Source: Jiella avicenniae (GTDB lineage Bacteria; Pseudomonadota; Alphaproteobacteria; Rhizobiales; Rhizobiaceae). Taken from it: DNA of 64,000 bases. Both the position numbers and the translations under genes were made by a program. The stretch spans positions 62,001-126,000 of the forward strand of contig NZ_JAJUWU010000010.1 of NCBI RefSeq assembly GCF_021390325.1, read 5' to 3'. Numbering within the stretch: the first letter of the stretch is position 1; every line of letters begins with the position of its first letter. The notes under the pieces were generated by a model. It had not been told where the DNA came from. It saw nothing but the letters and a program-made list of their open reading frames with translations, and searched no databases. Positions 35,522 to 44,369 of this stretch are shown here, piece by piece.

Positions 35522-37000
35522 TCACACCGAGACAGGCTCCGTCCGCCCGGTGAATTCCAGCTCCCAGGCCGCTTTCCACGCTTTGTCGTGGCGATCGAGG
35601 ACGAGAAAGTTGCGTTCCCCGGCATAGGTCGTGCGATAGCCGGGCAGGGGAAGGATGCGGATCTTGCGCCCCGCGAGGGGGCTTTCGCCGAATTTCGCCA
35701 GGAGGCCGAGCATCCTCGGATATCCCGGTGCGGGTGCCGGATGGGAAATGCCCGAAGCGACGAGCTGGTGCATGACCCCGCCGCCCTTCAGTCGCATCTC
35801 GCCCCGCGTGGCGAGATGGATTTCGCCGGACAGGACCGTGAGTTCGCCCCGTCCGCTCTCCTCCCAGCCGGCCAGCAGCGCCAGAAGACGCTTCCACTCG
35901 CCGCGATGCGCGCGGCTTTGCCACTGGTCGCGCAGATCGTCCTCGTATTCGTGGCTGCCGGGGATCAGGTCGGTGGCGAATTCCACCCAGCTGAGCCGCG
36001 GGCCGAGCGCCGGCACGCTGGACATCAGGAGGATGCGATCGCCCTTCGGCGTTTCGGCGAAGGCCGTTTCGAGGACGCTCCAGCCGATCGGCCCCATCAC
36101 CCGCTCGAGCCGGCGCTCGCTGCGCAGGTCCGGCGAGATGATCGACAGGCCGGGATAGCGGATCGCGGTGCCGAGATTGCTTCCCGTCCGGTCGAAGCCG
36201 TTCGCCGGCGTTTCGCCCGGCCGAACCGCCAACTGGAAGATCAGGAACATCTCCCGCGCAGCGGCGAAGATCTCCGCGCCCACGGGGCTGTCGAGCATTT
36301 CCGCCGGATGGCTTCCCCAGCCGTCGATGATGTCGTGATCGTCCCACATCATGATCGACGGGACACGGGCGGCGAGGCTCGCGAAGGCCGGGCGCGCATA
36401 GGTGATGAGGTATCGCTCGAAGTAGAAGCGCCGCAGCGCTTCGGTGATCTCGGGTGTCAGCGGGACGGCGCCGCGATCGGTCTTCTTCAGGCTCGCCCAG
36501 CGCTCCACTTCCGGATGGCAGTGGAGGACGTCGTCGGCATAGAGCTGATCCCCACCCTGGAGGAGAAGGGCGAAGGGGTTCGCCAGGTTCTCGTCGGCGA
36601 GCCGCTGCCACACCGCGTCCCGCTCCTCGACGGGCCGCTCGAGATCGCCTTCCTCCTGGCCATTGCAGGAGACATAGGCGATGCGCAGGTCGGGCGTTGC
36701 CGCCGAGGCGACAGGATGACGGACGCCATCGATCCCGTAAAAGCCGCCCGTGCCGCTCGGGAGTGAAAAGTCGTAGGCGTGGACGGTACGACCGAATTCC
36801 TCGGCAAGCGTCAGCGGCGCGATCTCGCCCTCGTCCGTGACGAGCATCGGAGGCCGCTCTCCGGCCGGGAGCACGAGCAGCGCCCGCAACCGGTCACGCT
36901 GCGCGTCGCCGCCCTGCGCAAACAGCACCGGACCGACCCGATCGGGGCCCGCGCGCCTTCCTGTCGGCGCCGGCGGCGCTTCGCCATTCATGCCTGCCAT
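35522..37000 (-). CDS. PhoD-like alkaline phosphatase family metallophosphatase
   Basis: A 492-residue protein. Metal-ligand motifs of the PhoD family are present: IAYVSCNGQEE, QGGDQLYADD, MMWDDHDIIDGWG and VLSGEIHLATRGEM. There is no Tat or Sec signal, so it is probably cytoplasmic, unlike classical PhoD. It should hydrolyse phosphoesters with Fe/Ca-type chemistry; the substrate is unknown. ATG 37000 is used, but ATG 36991 is equally possible. Confidence 0.87.
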   Translation of the reverse strand: MAGMNGEAPPAPTGRRAGPDRVGPVLFAQGGDAQRDRLRALLVLPAGERPPMLVTDEGEIAPLTLAEEFGRTVHAYDFSLPSGTGGFYGIDGVRHPVASAATPDLRIAYVSCNGQEEGDLERPVEERDAVWQRLADENLANPFALLLQGGDQLYADDVLHCHPEVERWASLKKTDRGAVPLTPEITEALRRFYFERYLITYARPAFASLAARVPSIMMWDDHDIIDGWGSHPAEMLDSPVGAEIFAAAREMFLIFQLAVRPGETPANGFDRTGSNLGTAIRYPGLSIISPDLRSERRLERVMGPIGWSVLETAFAETPKGDRILLMSSVPALGPRLSWVEFATDLIPGSHEYEDDLRDQWQSRAHRGEWKRLLALLAGWEESGRGELTVLSGEIHLATRGEMRLKGGGVMHQLVASGISHPAPAPGYPRMLGLLAKFGESPLAGRKIRILPLPGYRTTYAGERNFLVLDRHDKAWKAAWELEFTGRTEPVSV

Positions 37001-37143
37001 CGCTCAACTCTTCGTCCCGCCAGCGCGCGTCCGGTCGTTCGACCCGTCTTCGACTTCGTCGCAGATATAGGGGGCGGGCTGACGTTGCCAGCAGCGGCGC
37101 GACGACCAGAGTATGTCCGCCGCGAAGGAAGGGCGTCGGCGCC

Positions 37144-38058
37144 TCACCAGCGCCGCAGCCAGTCCTCCGTTTCCTTCGCGGTGGTGGCGCTCACCGCCGA
37201 GCCGCGATCGTCGGCAAGGCCGGGCCTGGTGTCGACGCCGGGCAGATCTGTGGAGGAAGAACTCTCCCCGGCCGCCGCTGTCTCGACGGCACGGCCCTGA
37301 CGCTCGTCGCTGCCGGCCGGCGAGCGCTGGCGCGTGCGGAACATGTCGAGGAAGGGGCTCTTCGTCGCGGCCACTTCCGCCGGCCGCTGGTGCGGAACCG
37401 GCGCGCCGCTTTCCCCTCGCGGCTCGGCGTAGCCGATGGCCGTCGACGATCCGCCGGAGGTTTGCGGGCGCGTCGAGGCGGTGCGCATCAGATCGATGGC
37501 GCTTCCGGCGTTCTGGGCCTGCCGCACCTCCGCCTGGCTGACGATCCGCGCCTCCGGATTGAGGCGCCGGGAGACCTTTTCGTAGAAGGCGTTGCCGCCG
37601 GCGATCAGCCGGTAGCTCATGTTGCGATAGGGAAAGTTCATTCCGGCCGTGTGGAAGTATTTCGCTTGGGCCACGCCCTTGTGCCGCTCGCCGTCGAGGA
37701 CGCGATAGGCGACCTTCATGGCGAGATCCTTGCCCGCCCGCATCTCGCGCGTCATCACGCCGGGAGCGAACTGGTTCGGCTGGCCGACGACCTGGCAGAC
37801 GTCGTCGGGATAATCCGACGACGCGACCCGGTTCATCACGACCGTTCCGACCGCCAGCATGCCGTCCTCGCTGGACCGGTTCGATTCGAAATACATGGCA
37901 CGCGCCAGACATTCCTGTGCGGGGCCGAAATCCTTCCTGGCAGCCAGGGCGTCGAAGGCTTCGTCGGCACCGGGCGCCCCGATGCAGCCGGCGAGCGGCA
38001 GGATCAGGAGGGCGGCGAGGGCGCGGCGGAGGGTGGTAACGGCGTGTTTCGAGATCAT
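37144..38058 (-). CDS. SleB-like cell wall hydrolase, lipoprotein
   Basis: A 304-residue protein. ATG 38058 gives a lipoprotein signal with lipobox LPLAGC. The Hydrolase_2 (SleB) domain follows: CLARAMYFESNRSSEDGML with the catalytic Glu, GTVVMNRV, and VCQVVGQPNQFA. The C-terminal third is a low-complexity, probably disordered tail ending WLRRW. Such enzymes cleave the glycan strand as lytic transglycosylases or amidases. It is anchored in an envelope membrane by its lipid. Confidence 0.9.
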   Translation of the reverse strand: MISKHAVTTLRRALAALLILPLAGCIGAPGADEAFDALAARKDFGPAQECLARAMYFESNRSSEDGMLAVGTVVMNRVASSDYPDDVCQVVGQPNQFAPGVMTREMRAGKDLAMKVAYRVLDGERHKGVAQAKYFHTAGMNFPYRNMSYRLIAGGNAFYEKVSRRLNPEARIVSQAEVRQAQNAGSAIDLMRTASTRPQTSGGSSTAIGYAEPRGESGAPVPHQRPAEVAATKSPFLDMFRTRQRSPAGSDERQGRAVETAAAGESSSSTDLPGVDTRPGLADDRGSAVSATTAKETEDWLRRW

Positions 38059-38202
38059 GACGAAGTCGTGATCGCCGATTGGGGCAACAAATCGACACAT
38101 TCCGAGCCGGTGAGACTCGGTGAGCCGACTGTTGCCGCCGCGCCTCAGATCGGCAGGTCGCCAGCACTCCGTGGCGAGCCCCGGCAGCCGGCTCCGATCG
38201 CC

Positions 38203-39117
38203 TCAATCGGTGTCGAAATCGCCCTTCACGCTCTCCAGTCCCTCGCGATAGGTCGGATAGCGAAAACCGTATCCCGCCTGCCTGATCTTCTCGTTCGAGA
38301 CACGCTTGTTCTCGCCATAGAAGCTGCGGGCCATGGGCGAGAGGTCGACCGAGGCGAAGTCGGTCTCCGCCGGAGGCGCGGCACCGACCATTTCGGCGGC
38401 GTGAAGCACCACGTCCTGGGGCGGGGCCGGTTCGTCGTCGGTGACGTTGAAGATCCCGCCGAGGCGCTTTTCGGCGAGGAGCTTCGTCGCCCCGGCGATG
38501 TCGTCCACATGGATGCGGTTGAACACCTGTCCCGGCTTGACCAGGCGTTTCGCCGTACCGTTTTTCAGATTGACGAAGGCGTTGCGACCCGGCCCGTAGA
38601 TTCCCGACAGGCGGATGATCGCGACCGGGACCCCGCGGGTCTCGCCGAGGCTGATCCAGGCCTCTTCCGCCTCGACGCGCGCCTTCGAGCGCTCCGAGCG
38701 CGGCTTCAGCTCGCTCTTTTCGTCCACCCAGCCGCCCTCGTGGTCGCCATAGACGCCGACGGTCGACAGATAGCCGATCCATTCGAGGTTCGGGCTGCCA
38801 TGGGCGATCTCGTCGAAATACCATCGCAGGACCGGATCGCCGGATCGGGCATTGGCGCCGCCGACGCTGGCGCCTTTCGGCGCCTCGTGGCCCGGCGGTG
38901 CCGAGACGAGGAGGTGGGTCGCGCGATACAGCGCCCCGGCAATGCCGTCGGCCGGATGCTCGCCGTCGAAGACCAGCGGTTTCAGGCCGTGGGCGGCGAT
39001 GGAGGAAGCCTTGTCCCGCGAGCGGACGGTGACGGCTTCGACCGTCACCTCGTGCTTGTCGAGGCTGTCGACGAAGTGGGCGGCCGAGTAGCCGTAGCCG
39101 AAGACGAAGAGATGCAT
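38203..39117 (-). CDS. NAD-dependent epimerase/dehydratase family protein (YeeZ-like SDR)
   Basis: A 304-residue extended/atypical SDR. The N-terminal nucleotide motif is FVFGYGYSAAHF, in which the usual GxxGxxG is relaxed. The later YLSTVGVYGDHEGGWVDE and IIRLSGIYGPGRN are typical of YeeZ-like epimerases. It starts 3 nt after the pentapeptide-like gene in a minus-strand run headed by queG. Its substrate is unknown. Confidence 0.88.
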   Translation of the reverse strand: MHLFVFGYGYSAAHFVDSLDKHEVTVEAVTVRSRDKASSIAAHGLKPLVFDGEHPADGIAGALYRATHLLVSAPPGHEAPKGASVGGANARSGDPVLRWYFDEIAHGSPNLEWIGYLSTVGVYGDHEGGWVDEKSELKPRSERSKARVEAEEAWISLGETRGVPVAIIRLSGIYGPGRNAFVNLKNGTAKRLVKPGQVFNRIHVDDIAGATKLLAEKRLGGIFNVTDDEPAPPQDVVLHAAEMVGAAPPAETDFASVDLSPMARSFYGENKRVSNEKIRQAGYGFRYPTYREGLESVKGDFDTD

Positions 39118-39120
39118 GGA

Positions 39121-39460
39121 CTATCCAAACCTTTGGCGGGCCGGAGCGAAGCTCTCCACTTCCAGCCGGCCGATCCTGAGGCGACCGATTTCGGCTTCGC
39201 CGATTCTCGCCCGGCCGACGGAGAGGCGGCCGATGGCGAGGGCCCCGACGGCGACGGCCCCGAGCGCGCAGGCGCCGAGCGCCAGGGCTCCGACGGCACC
39301 TGCGCCGAGCGCCGCCGAGCCCGCCGCGACGTCGGTGCGCGGCAGCATGCCGCCATCCCGCAACGGCGTGATCGCCCGGCGCATCCGTGCTTCCGGTCCC
39401 GCCTCGCGATCGGGCAGTGCGCTTCCCGGTGCGCTCATGGCGCCCGCCGGCAGGGGCGGC

Positions 39461-39486
<26 letters not shown>
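39121..39486 (-). CDS. Small protein built of five-residue G-x-[LVA]-x-[LIV] repeats
   Basis: A 121-residue protein not matching a family I can name. From about residue 65 onwards, roughly a dozen consecutive five-residue units read like GALAL, GAVAV, GALAI, GRLSV, GEAEI, GRLRI and GRLEV. The pattern becomes charged toward the C-terminus. The period and inward hydrophobics resemble pentapeptide-repeat quadrilateral beta helices. The first half of the array is hydrophobic enough to touch membrane. ATG 39486 has GGAG 8 nt upstream and overlaps the end of queG by 26 nt. Confidence 0.75.
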
Positions 39487-40618
<1,132 letters not shown>

Positions 40619-40760
40619 CTGACGGATATGACCGGCGGGTCGGCGGGTCGCAAGGGCGCAGCAGAAGACCGCGGCCCGGACCGAGCCGGCCCGGCCGAGC
40701 GGTGCGCGCCGCGCGACCCGCGCCCGAGCGCCCCGCTTGCGGCCGAACCGTTGCCGGCCG

Positions 40761-41585
40761 TCACACCCTGGTGCGCGCCATGCCGTCCTTGGCCGGGCGA
40801 TAGTCGGGATTGAGCTGCGCGGCGCGGGCATAGGAGCGGAACGCCTTGCTGCGGTCGCCCTTGCGCTCGTAGGCGAGGGCCTGGTTGGTCCAGTATTCCG
40901 CCTTGGTGTCGTCGAGCCGGAGCGCCGTGTTGAAGTCCTCGAAGGCGTTGTCGTCGTCGCCGGTGGCCAGATAGGAGACGCCCCGTGCCGAATAAGGCTC
41001 GGCGGCGTTCGGCTGCAGCGAGATCGCCCGGGAGAAGTCTTCGATCGCCAGCTTGTGCTGGCCGTCGATCTGATAGAGCAGGCCGCGATTGTGGTAGGCG
41101 CGCGGATCGGACGTGCCGAGGTCGATCGCCTTCTGGAAATAGCCGAGGGCCTCGCGGTTGCGCCCCGCCACCCGGTAGACGTTGCCGAGGCCGATATAGG
41201 CCGAGCCGTAGCGCGGATTGATCTGGATCGCCTTGTTGTAGTCGGCGGCGGCCTTGGCCGGATCGTCGATCTGGCGATAGATCAGGGCGCGGTTGGCATA
41301 GGCCTGGTAGAAATTCGGATCGAGCTGGATGGCGCGGTTGAAATCGGCGATGGCGTTCTGATACTCGCCGGCCCGGCCATAGGCCGTGCCGCGCACGTTG
41401 TAGCCTTCGGGATCGGACGGATTGGCGTTCACCGTCGCCGTCAGGGAGGCGATGTTCTGCTCGGTGCCCTGGTTCTTGTCGAGGGAGATCGCCTGGATCG
41501 CGGCGATGTCCCCACCCGTCTGGCAGCCTGCCATCACCATAATGCCGCAGATCAGTGCGGCGAACATGCCTTTGCGGCCATCCAT
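40761..41585 (-). CDS. TPR-repeat lipoprotein (NlpI-like)
   Basis: A 274-residue protein. ATG 41585 gives a basic N-terminus and lipobox VMAGC. About seven tetratricopeptide repeats follow, for example AYANRALIYRQIDDPAKAAA and AYHNRGLLYQIDGQHKLAIE. Such proteins scaffold envelope enzymes; E. coli NlpI binds peptidoglycan hydrolases. In-frame ATGs at 41648 and 41567 are alternatives. Confidence 0.87.
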   Translation of the reverse strand: MDGRKGMFAALICGIMVMAGCQTGGDIAAIQAISLDKNQGTEQNIASLTATVNANPSDPEGYNVRGTAYGRAGEYQNAIADFNRAIQLDPNFYQAYANRALIYRQIDDPAKAAADYNKAIQINPRYGSAYIGLGNVYRVAGRNREALGYFQKAIDLGTSDPRAYHNRGLLYQIDGQHKLAIEDFSRAISLQPNAAEPYSARGVSYLATGDDDNAFEDFNTALRLDDTKAEYWTNQALAYERKGDRSKAFRSYARAAQLNPDYRPAKDGMARTRV

Positions 41586-41879
41586 CGATGCGAAAGTGGC
41601 GTAGCCTCGCCGGATGGCGGCAGGCGATGGGCGATGGGTGATCGGCATGTCGATGATGGTTCGTCCGGTTGTTTCGGGTGAGCTTTTGACCCTATCTCGC
41701 ACAAGCGGCCGAATTTTGAAATCGTTCGCGCTGCAAACACGGAAAAATCGCCGCGGGTGTTGCCCACGGCGATGCATCCATTGCGACGAAAATCCGAGGG
41801 AACGGCCCCGATGAGGCGTTTCGACGGGCCGAGAGCGAGATCTCCGCGCCGCGCGACGGTCCGTCCGCGACGCTTCGTC

Positions 41880-42107
41880 TCACGAGGCGGCGCGGCCGCC
41901 GCCGGCGAGCCCTTCGCGCTGCGCGCGCTTGCGGGCGAGCTTGCGAGCCCGACGGACGGCCTCGGCCTTTTCACGCGCACGCTTCTCCGAAGGCTTTTCG
42001 TAGAAGTTGCGCATCTTCATTTCGCGGAAGATGCCTTCGCGCTGCATCTTCTTCTTCAGCGCGCGGAGCGCCTGATCCACATTGTTGTCGCGGACGAGTA
42101 TCTGCAC
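41880..42107 (-). CDS. rpsU: 30S ribosomal protein S21
   Basis: A 75-residue S21. It begins [20 protein letters not shown] and continues [20 protein letters not shown], with the basic C-terminal tail usual in alphaproteobacteria. The start codon is GTG at 42107. The 253-nt region upstream (42108-42360) is shared with a divergent membrane-protein gene and contains AT-rich promoter-like stretches. It has no further gene. Confidence 0.97.
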   Translation of the reverse strand: MQILVRDNNVDQALRALKKKMQREGIFREMKMRNFYEKPSEKRAREKAEAVRRARKLARKRAQREGLAGGGRAAS

Positions 42108-42360
42108 CGGGTGTTCCGTCTATAGCGCCAGATAATTGGGTCGAGAACGTATTTTCTTCTGGCGAGGCCTCGCCCGCCGCAAGAAGGGCTCCGTTATCAA
42201 ATCGGCCGGGTTTTGTCGAGATGCAAAGTAATCGTCGGAAAGACGAACCGTAAGCCGGCAAAGGGACACGGTGCTGGCGTTTTTCGCGTCGAATGGCTAG
42301 GCACCGGGCCAGCACACCGGCGATTGCCGGCCAACCCCTCAGACGAGGCGAAGACGAAGG

Positions 42361-43200
42361 TTGCAGCGTCAGCAAGAAGCGCCGGCATTCGCATCGACCG
42401 ACGCCGTCTTTCAGGCGGCCGCGGCCGGCGTCGTCGTCGCCGCGTTGATCCAGTTGACCGCGGCGCTCGCCGGCTTCGGCCTGGTCGATGGCCTCTACGA
42501 GGCCGGACCGGGATTGCCCGTCGTCTCGACCGCCAGCGCGTTCTGGGTGGCCGCGAGCGCGTTTGCCTTCGTGGTCGCCGGTTTTGCCGGCGCCCGTCTC
42601 GCCGATGCACATCGATTTCGCGATGCCCTGTTCTGCGGCCTTCTGACGTTTTCGGGCGCGCTGATCGCCGCCGTCGTCGTCCTGACGCTGCGGCCGCCGT
42701 CGCTGGTCGACCGCAGTCTCGGACCGGTCGGCCATGCAGTCGCGGCGATGGCGGCGGCCGACAGGACGTCCTTGCCGGATGCTGCTCTCGATCTGTCGGC
42801 ACTGCGAGGCGAGGTTCTGGCGTTTCTCGATCCCGCCGACGCCGATGACCGGACGCCGGGTCGCGCCGAAACGAGCCGGGACGACAGCAGGGCGGCGCTC
42901 GCGACGGTCCTTGCGGGTATTGCCGAGACGGCCGACGAAGCCGCCGTTGCCGCGGCCGTCGATGCGATCGAGGCTGCGGCCGGCGTGACGGAGCCGGTGG
43001 CCGAGCGGCGGCTGACCGACTGGCAGCGGGCCCATGACGGGGCGTTGCGCAACGCGCGCCGCTCCGCCGCTGCGGCCACGGGCGCCGTCAGCAGCGCCTG
43101 TTTCTCCGCCTTCGTGGCGCTCGTCGCCGCCATGCTGGCTTCGCTCTTGGGCAGCGTTCTCGGCCGGACGCGGGACCGGGTGGTGGAGTTCGGCGCGTGA
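42361..43200 (+). CDS. Membrane protein, first of a paralogous pair
   Basis: A 279-residue protein starting at TTG 42361 (no better start is seen). Two N-terminal helices (GVVVAALIQLTAALAGFG and AFWVAASAFAFVVAGFAG) and a third near residue 100 precede a Ser/Asp-rich soluble part. An Arg/Ala-rich helix (RNARRSAAAATGAVSSA) follows, and a final membrane helix ends LGSVLGR. The order of parts matches the next gene, so the two arose by duplication. Similar rhizobial proteins are often labelled 'PhnA-like', a name without functional support. Confidence 0.72.
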   Translation: MQRQQEAPAFASTDAVFQAAAAGVVVAALIQLTAALAGFGLVDGLYEAGPGLPVVSTASAFWVAASAFAFVVAGFAGARLADAHRFRDALFCGLLTFSGALIAAVVVLTLRPPSLVDRSLGPVGHAVAAMAAADRTSLPDAALDLSALRGEVLAFLDPADADDRTPGRAETSRDDSRAALATVLAGIAETADEAAVAAAVDAIEAAAGVTEPVAERRLTDWQRAHDGALRNARRSAAAATGAVSSACFSAFVALVAAMLASLLGSVLGRTRDRVVEFGA

Positions 43201-43308
43201 TGGCATTAAGCCGGAAGAACGACCATGGCGCGACGCTCCTTCGCTCCGCGATCATGGACGGCGCCGGGCCGGGATCTTTCGAGGCCGCGGCGGGGGAACG
43301 GGGTAAAA

Positions 43309-44298
43309 ATGCGATGGGGGCGTTCGGCCATGTCGAAGCGGTCAGGGGAGGCGGACATCACTGATTTGTCGGGCACGGGGCGCGATCGGTCCCGCCATGC
43401 GGAAACACGCCTCAACGATCTCGGGCGCGAACGCGCGGCCCCCCCGGCGGCGACCTTTCGCCGTCTTTCCTGGGGCGCGATTCTCGCCGGGGCCATTCTC
43501 GCCCTCATGATCCAGTTCATGCTCGGCCTGTTCGGCCTCGGCGTCGGCCTTTCGTCGCCGACGGGGACGGCGTCCGGCATCGTCTCGGTGGGTGGGCTCT
43601 GGGCGGTCCTGGTGGTGCTCGTCGGCGTCTTCGCCGGGGCCTTCGCGGCCGGCCGCTTCGCCGGCATCCCGTCGCGGATCGACGGGGCGCTGCACGGCGT
43701 CGTCACCTGGGCGGTCACCGCCCTTCTCGCCCTCTATCTGCTGACCAGCGGCGCTGCGAGCCTCGTCGGCGGCGCCTTCGGCGTCCTCGGCCAGTCGGTC
43801 GGCGACATGGCGACGGCGGCCGAAGCGCTGGCCCTGGACTCGTCCGCGCTCGCCGAGTCGTTGAAGGGCAGCGCGGAGCCGCTGTTCGCGCCGGCTCCCC
43901 GACCGAACGCCGCCCCCGAGGCCGGAACCGCAGCGCCCGACCAAGGCGCGCCGGCATCCGCATCGGTTGCCCCCGCCGATCGTGACGCGGCCTATGCCGA
44001 GGCCGTCGCGGCCCTCTCCAGCGGCGACCAGCAGGCACGCGGCTCGGCGGTCGATGCCGTCGCCCGGGTGGCGGGTGTCGCCAGGGCCGAAGCCGAACGG
44101 CGCTTCGACGCATTCGCCGAGCGTTTCGCCAGTGCCCGCACAGAGATGGAAACGAGGCGTCGTGCCGCGGCGAATGCATTAGCTCGGGCCTCGCTCGCCG
44201 CCTTCGTGGCGATGCTGCTCGGCATGGCCGTCGGCGCCGTCGGCGGCGCCTTGGGCCGGCCGGACCGTCTCGCCGAGGCGCGGACACACCGCCACTGA
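43309..44298 (+). CDS. Membrane protein, second of a paralogous pair ('PhnA-like')
   Basis: A 329-residue protein from ATG 43309 (GGGG 5 nt upstream; ATG 43330 is an alternative). The helix pair LSWGAILAGAILALMIQFML and LWAVLVVLVGVFAGAFAAG is followed by a third helix (WAVTALLALYLLTSGAASLV) and a Pro/Ala-rich segment. A helical part AEAERRFDAF leads to a last helix AFVAMLLGMAVGAVGGALG. The Gly-zipper-like helices suggest oligomerisation. The function is unknown. Confidence 0.78.
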   Translation: MRWGRSAMSKRSGEADITDLSGTGRDRSRHAETRLNDLGRERAAPPAATFRRLSWGAILAGAILALMIQFMLGLFGLGVGLSSPTGTASGIVSVGGLWAVLVVLVGVFAGAFAAGRFAGIPSRIDGALHGVVTWAVTALLALYLLTSGAASLVGGAFGVLGQSVGDMATAAEALALDSSALAESLKGSAEPLFAPAPRPNAAPEAGTAAPDQGAPASASVAPADRDAAYAEAVAALSSGDQQARGSAVDAVARVAGVARAEAERRFDAFAERFASARTEMETRRRAAANALARASLAAFVAMLLGMAVGAVGGALGRPDRLAEARTHRH

Positions 44299-44369
44299 CT
44301 GGCGGGGCCGCGACGCCGTCGCCGGGACCTCTTCGACGACGGACGCGCGGGAGCCACCGCCCGTCGGGA

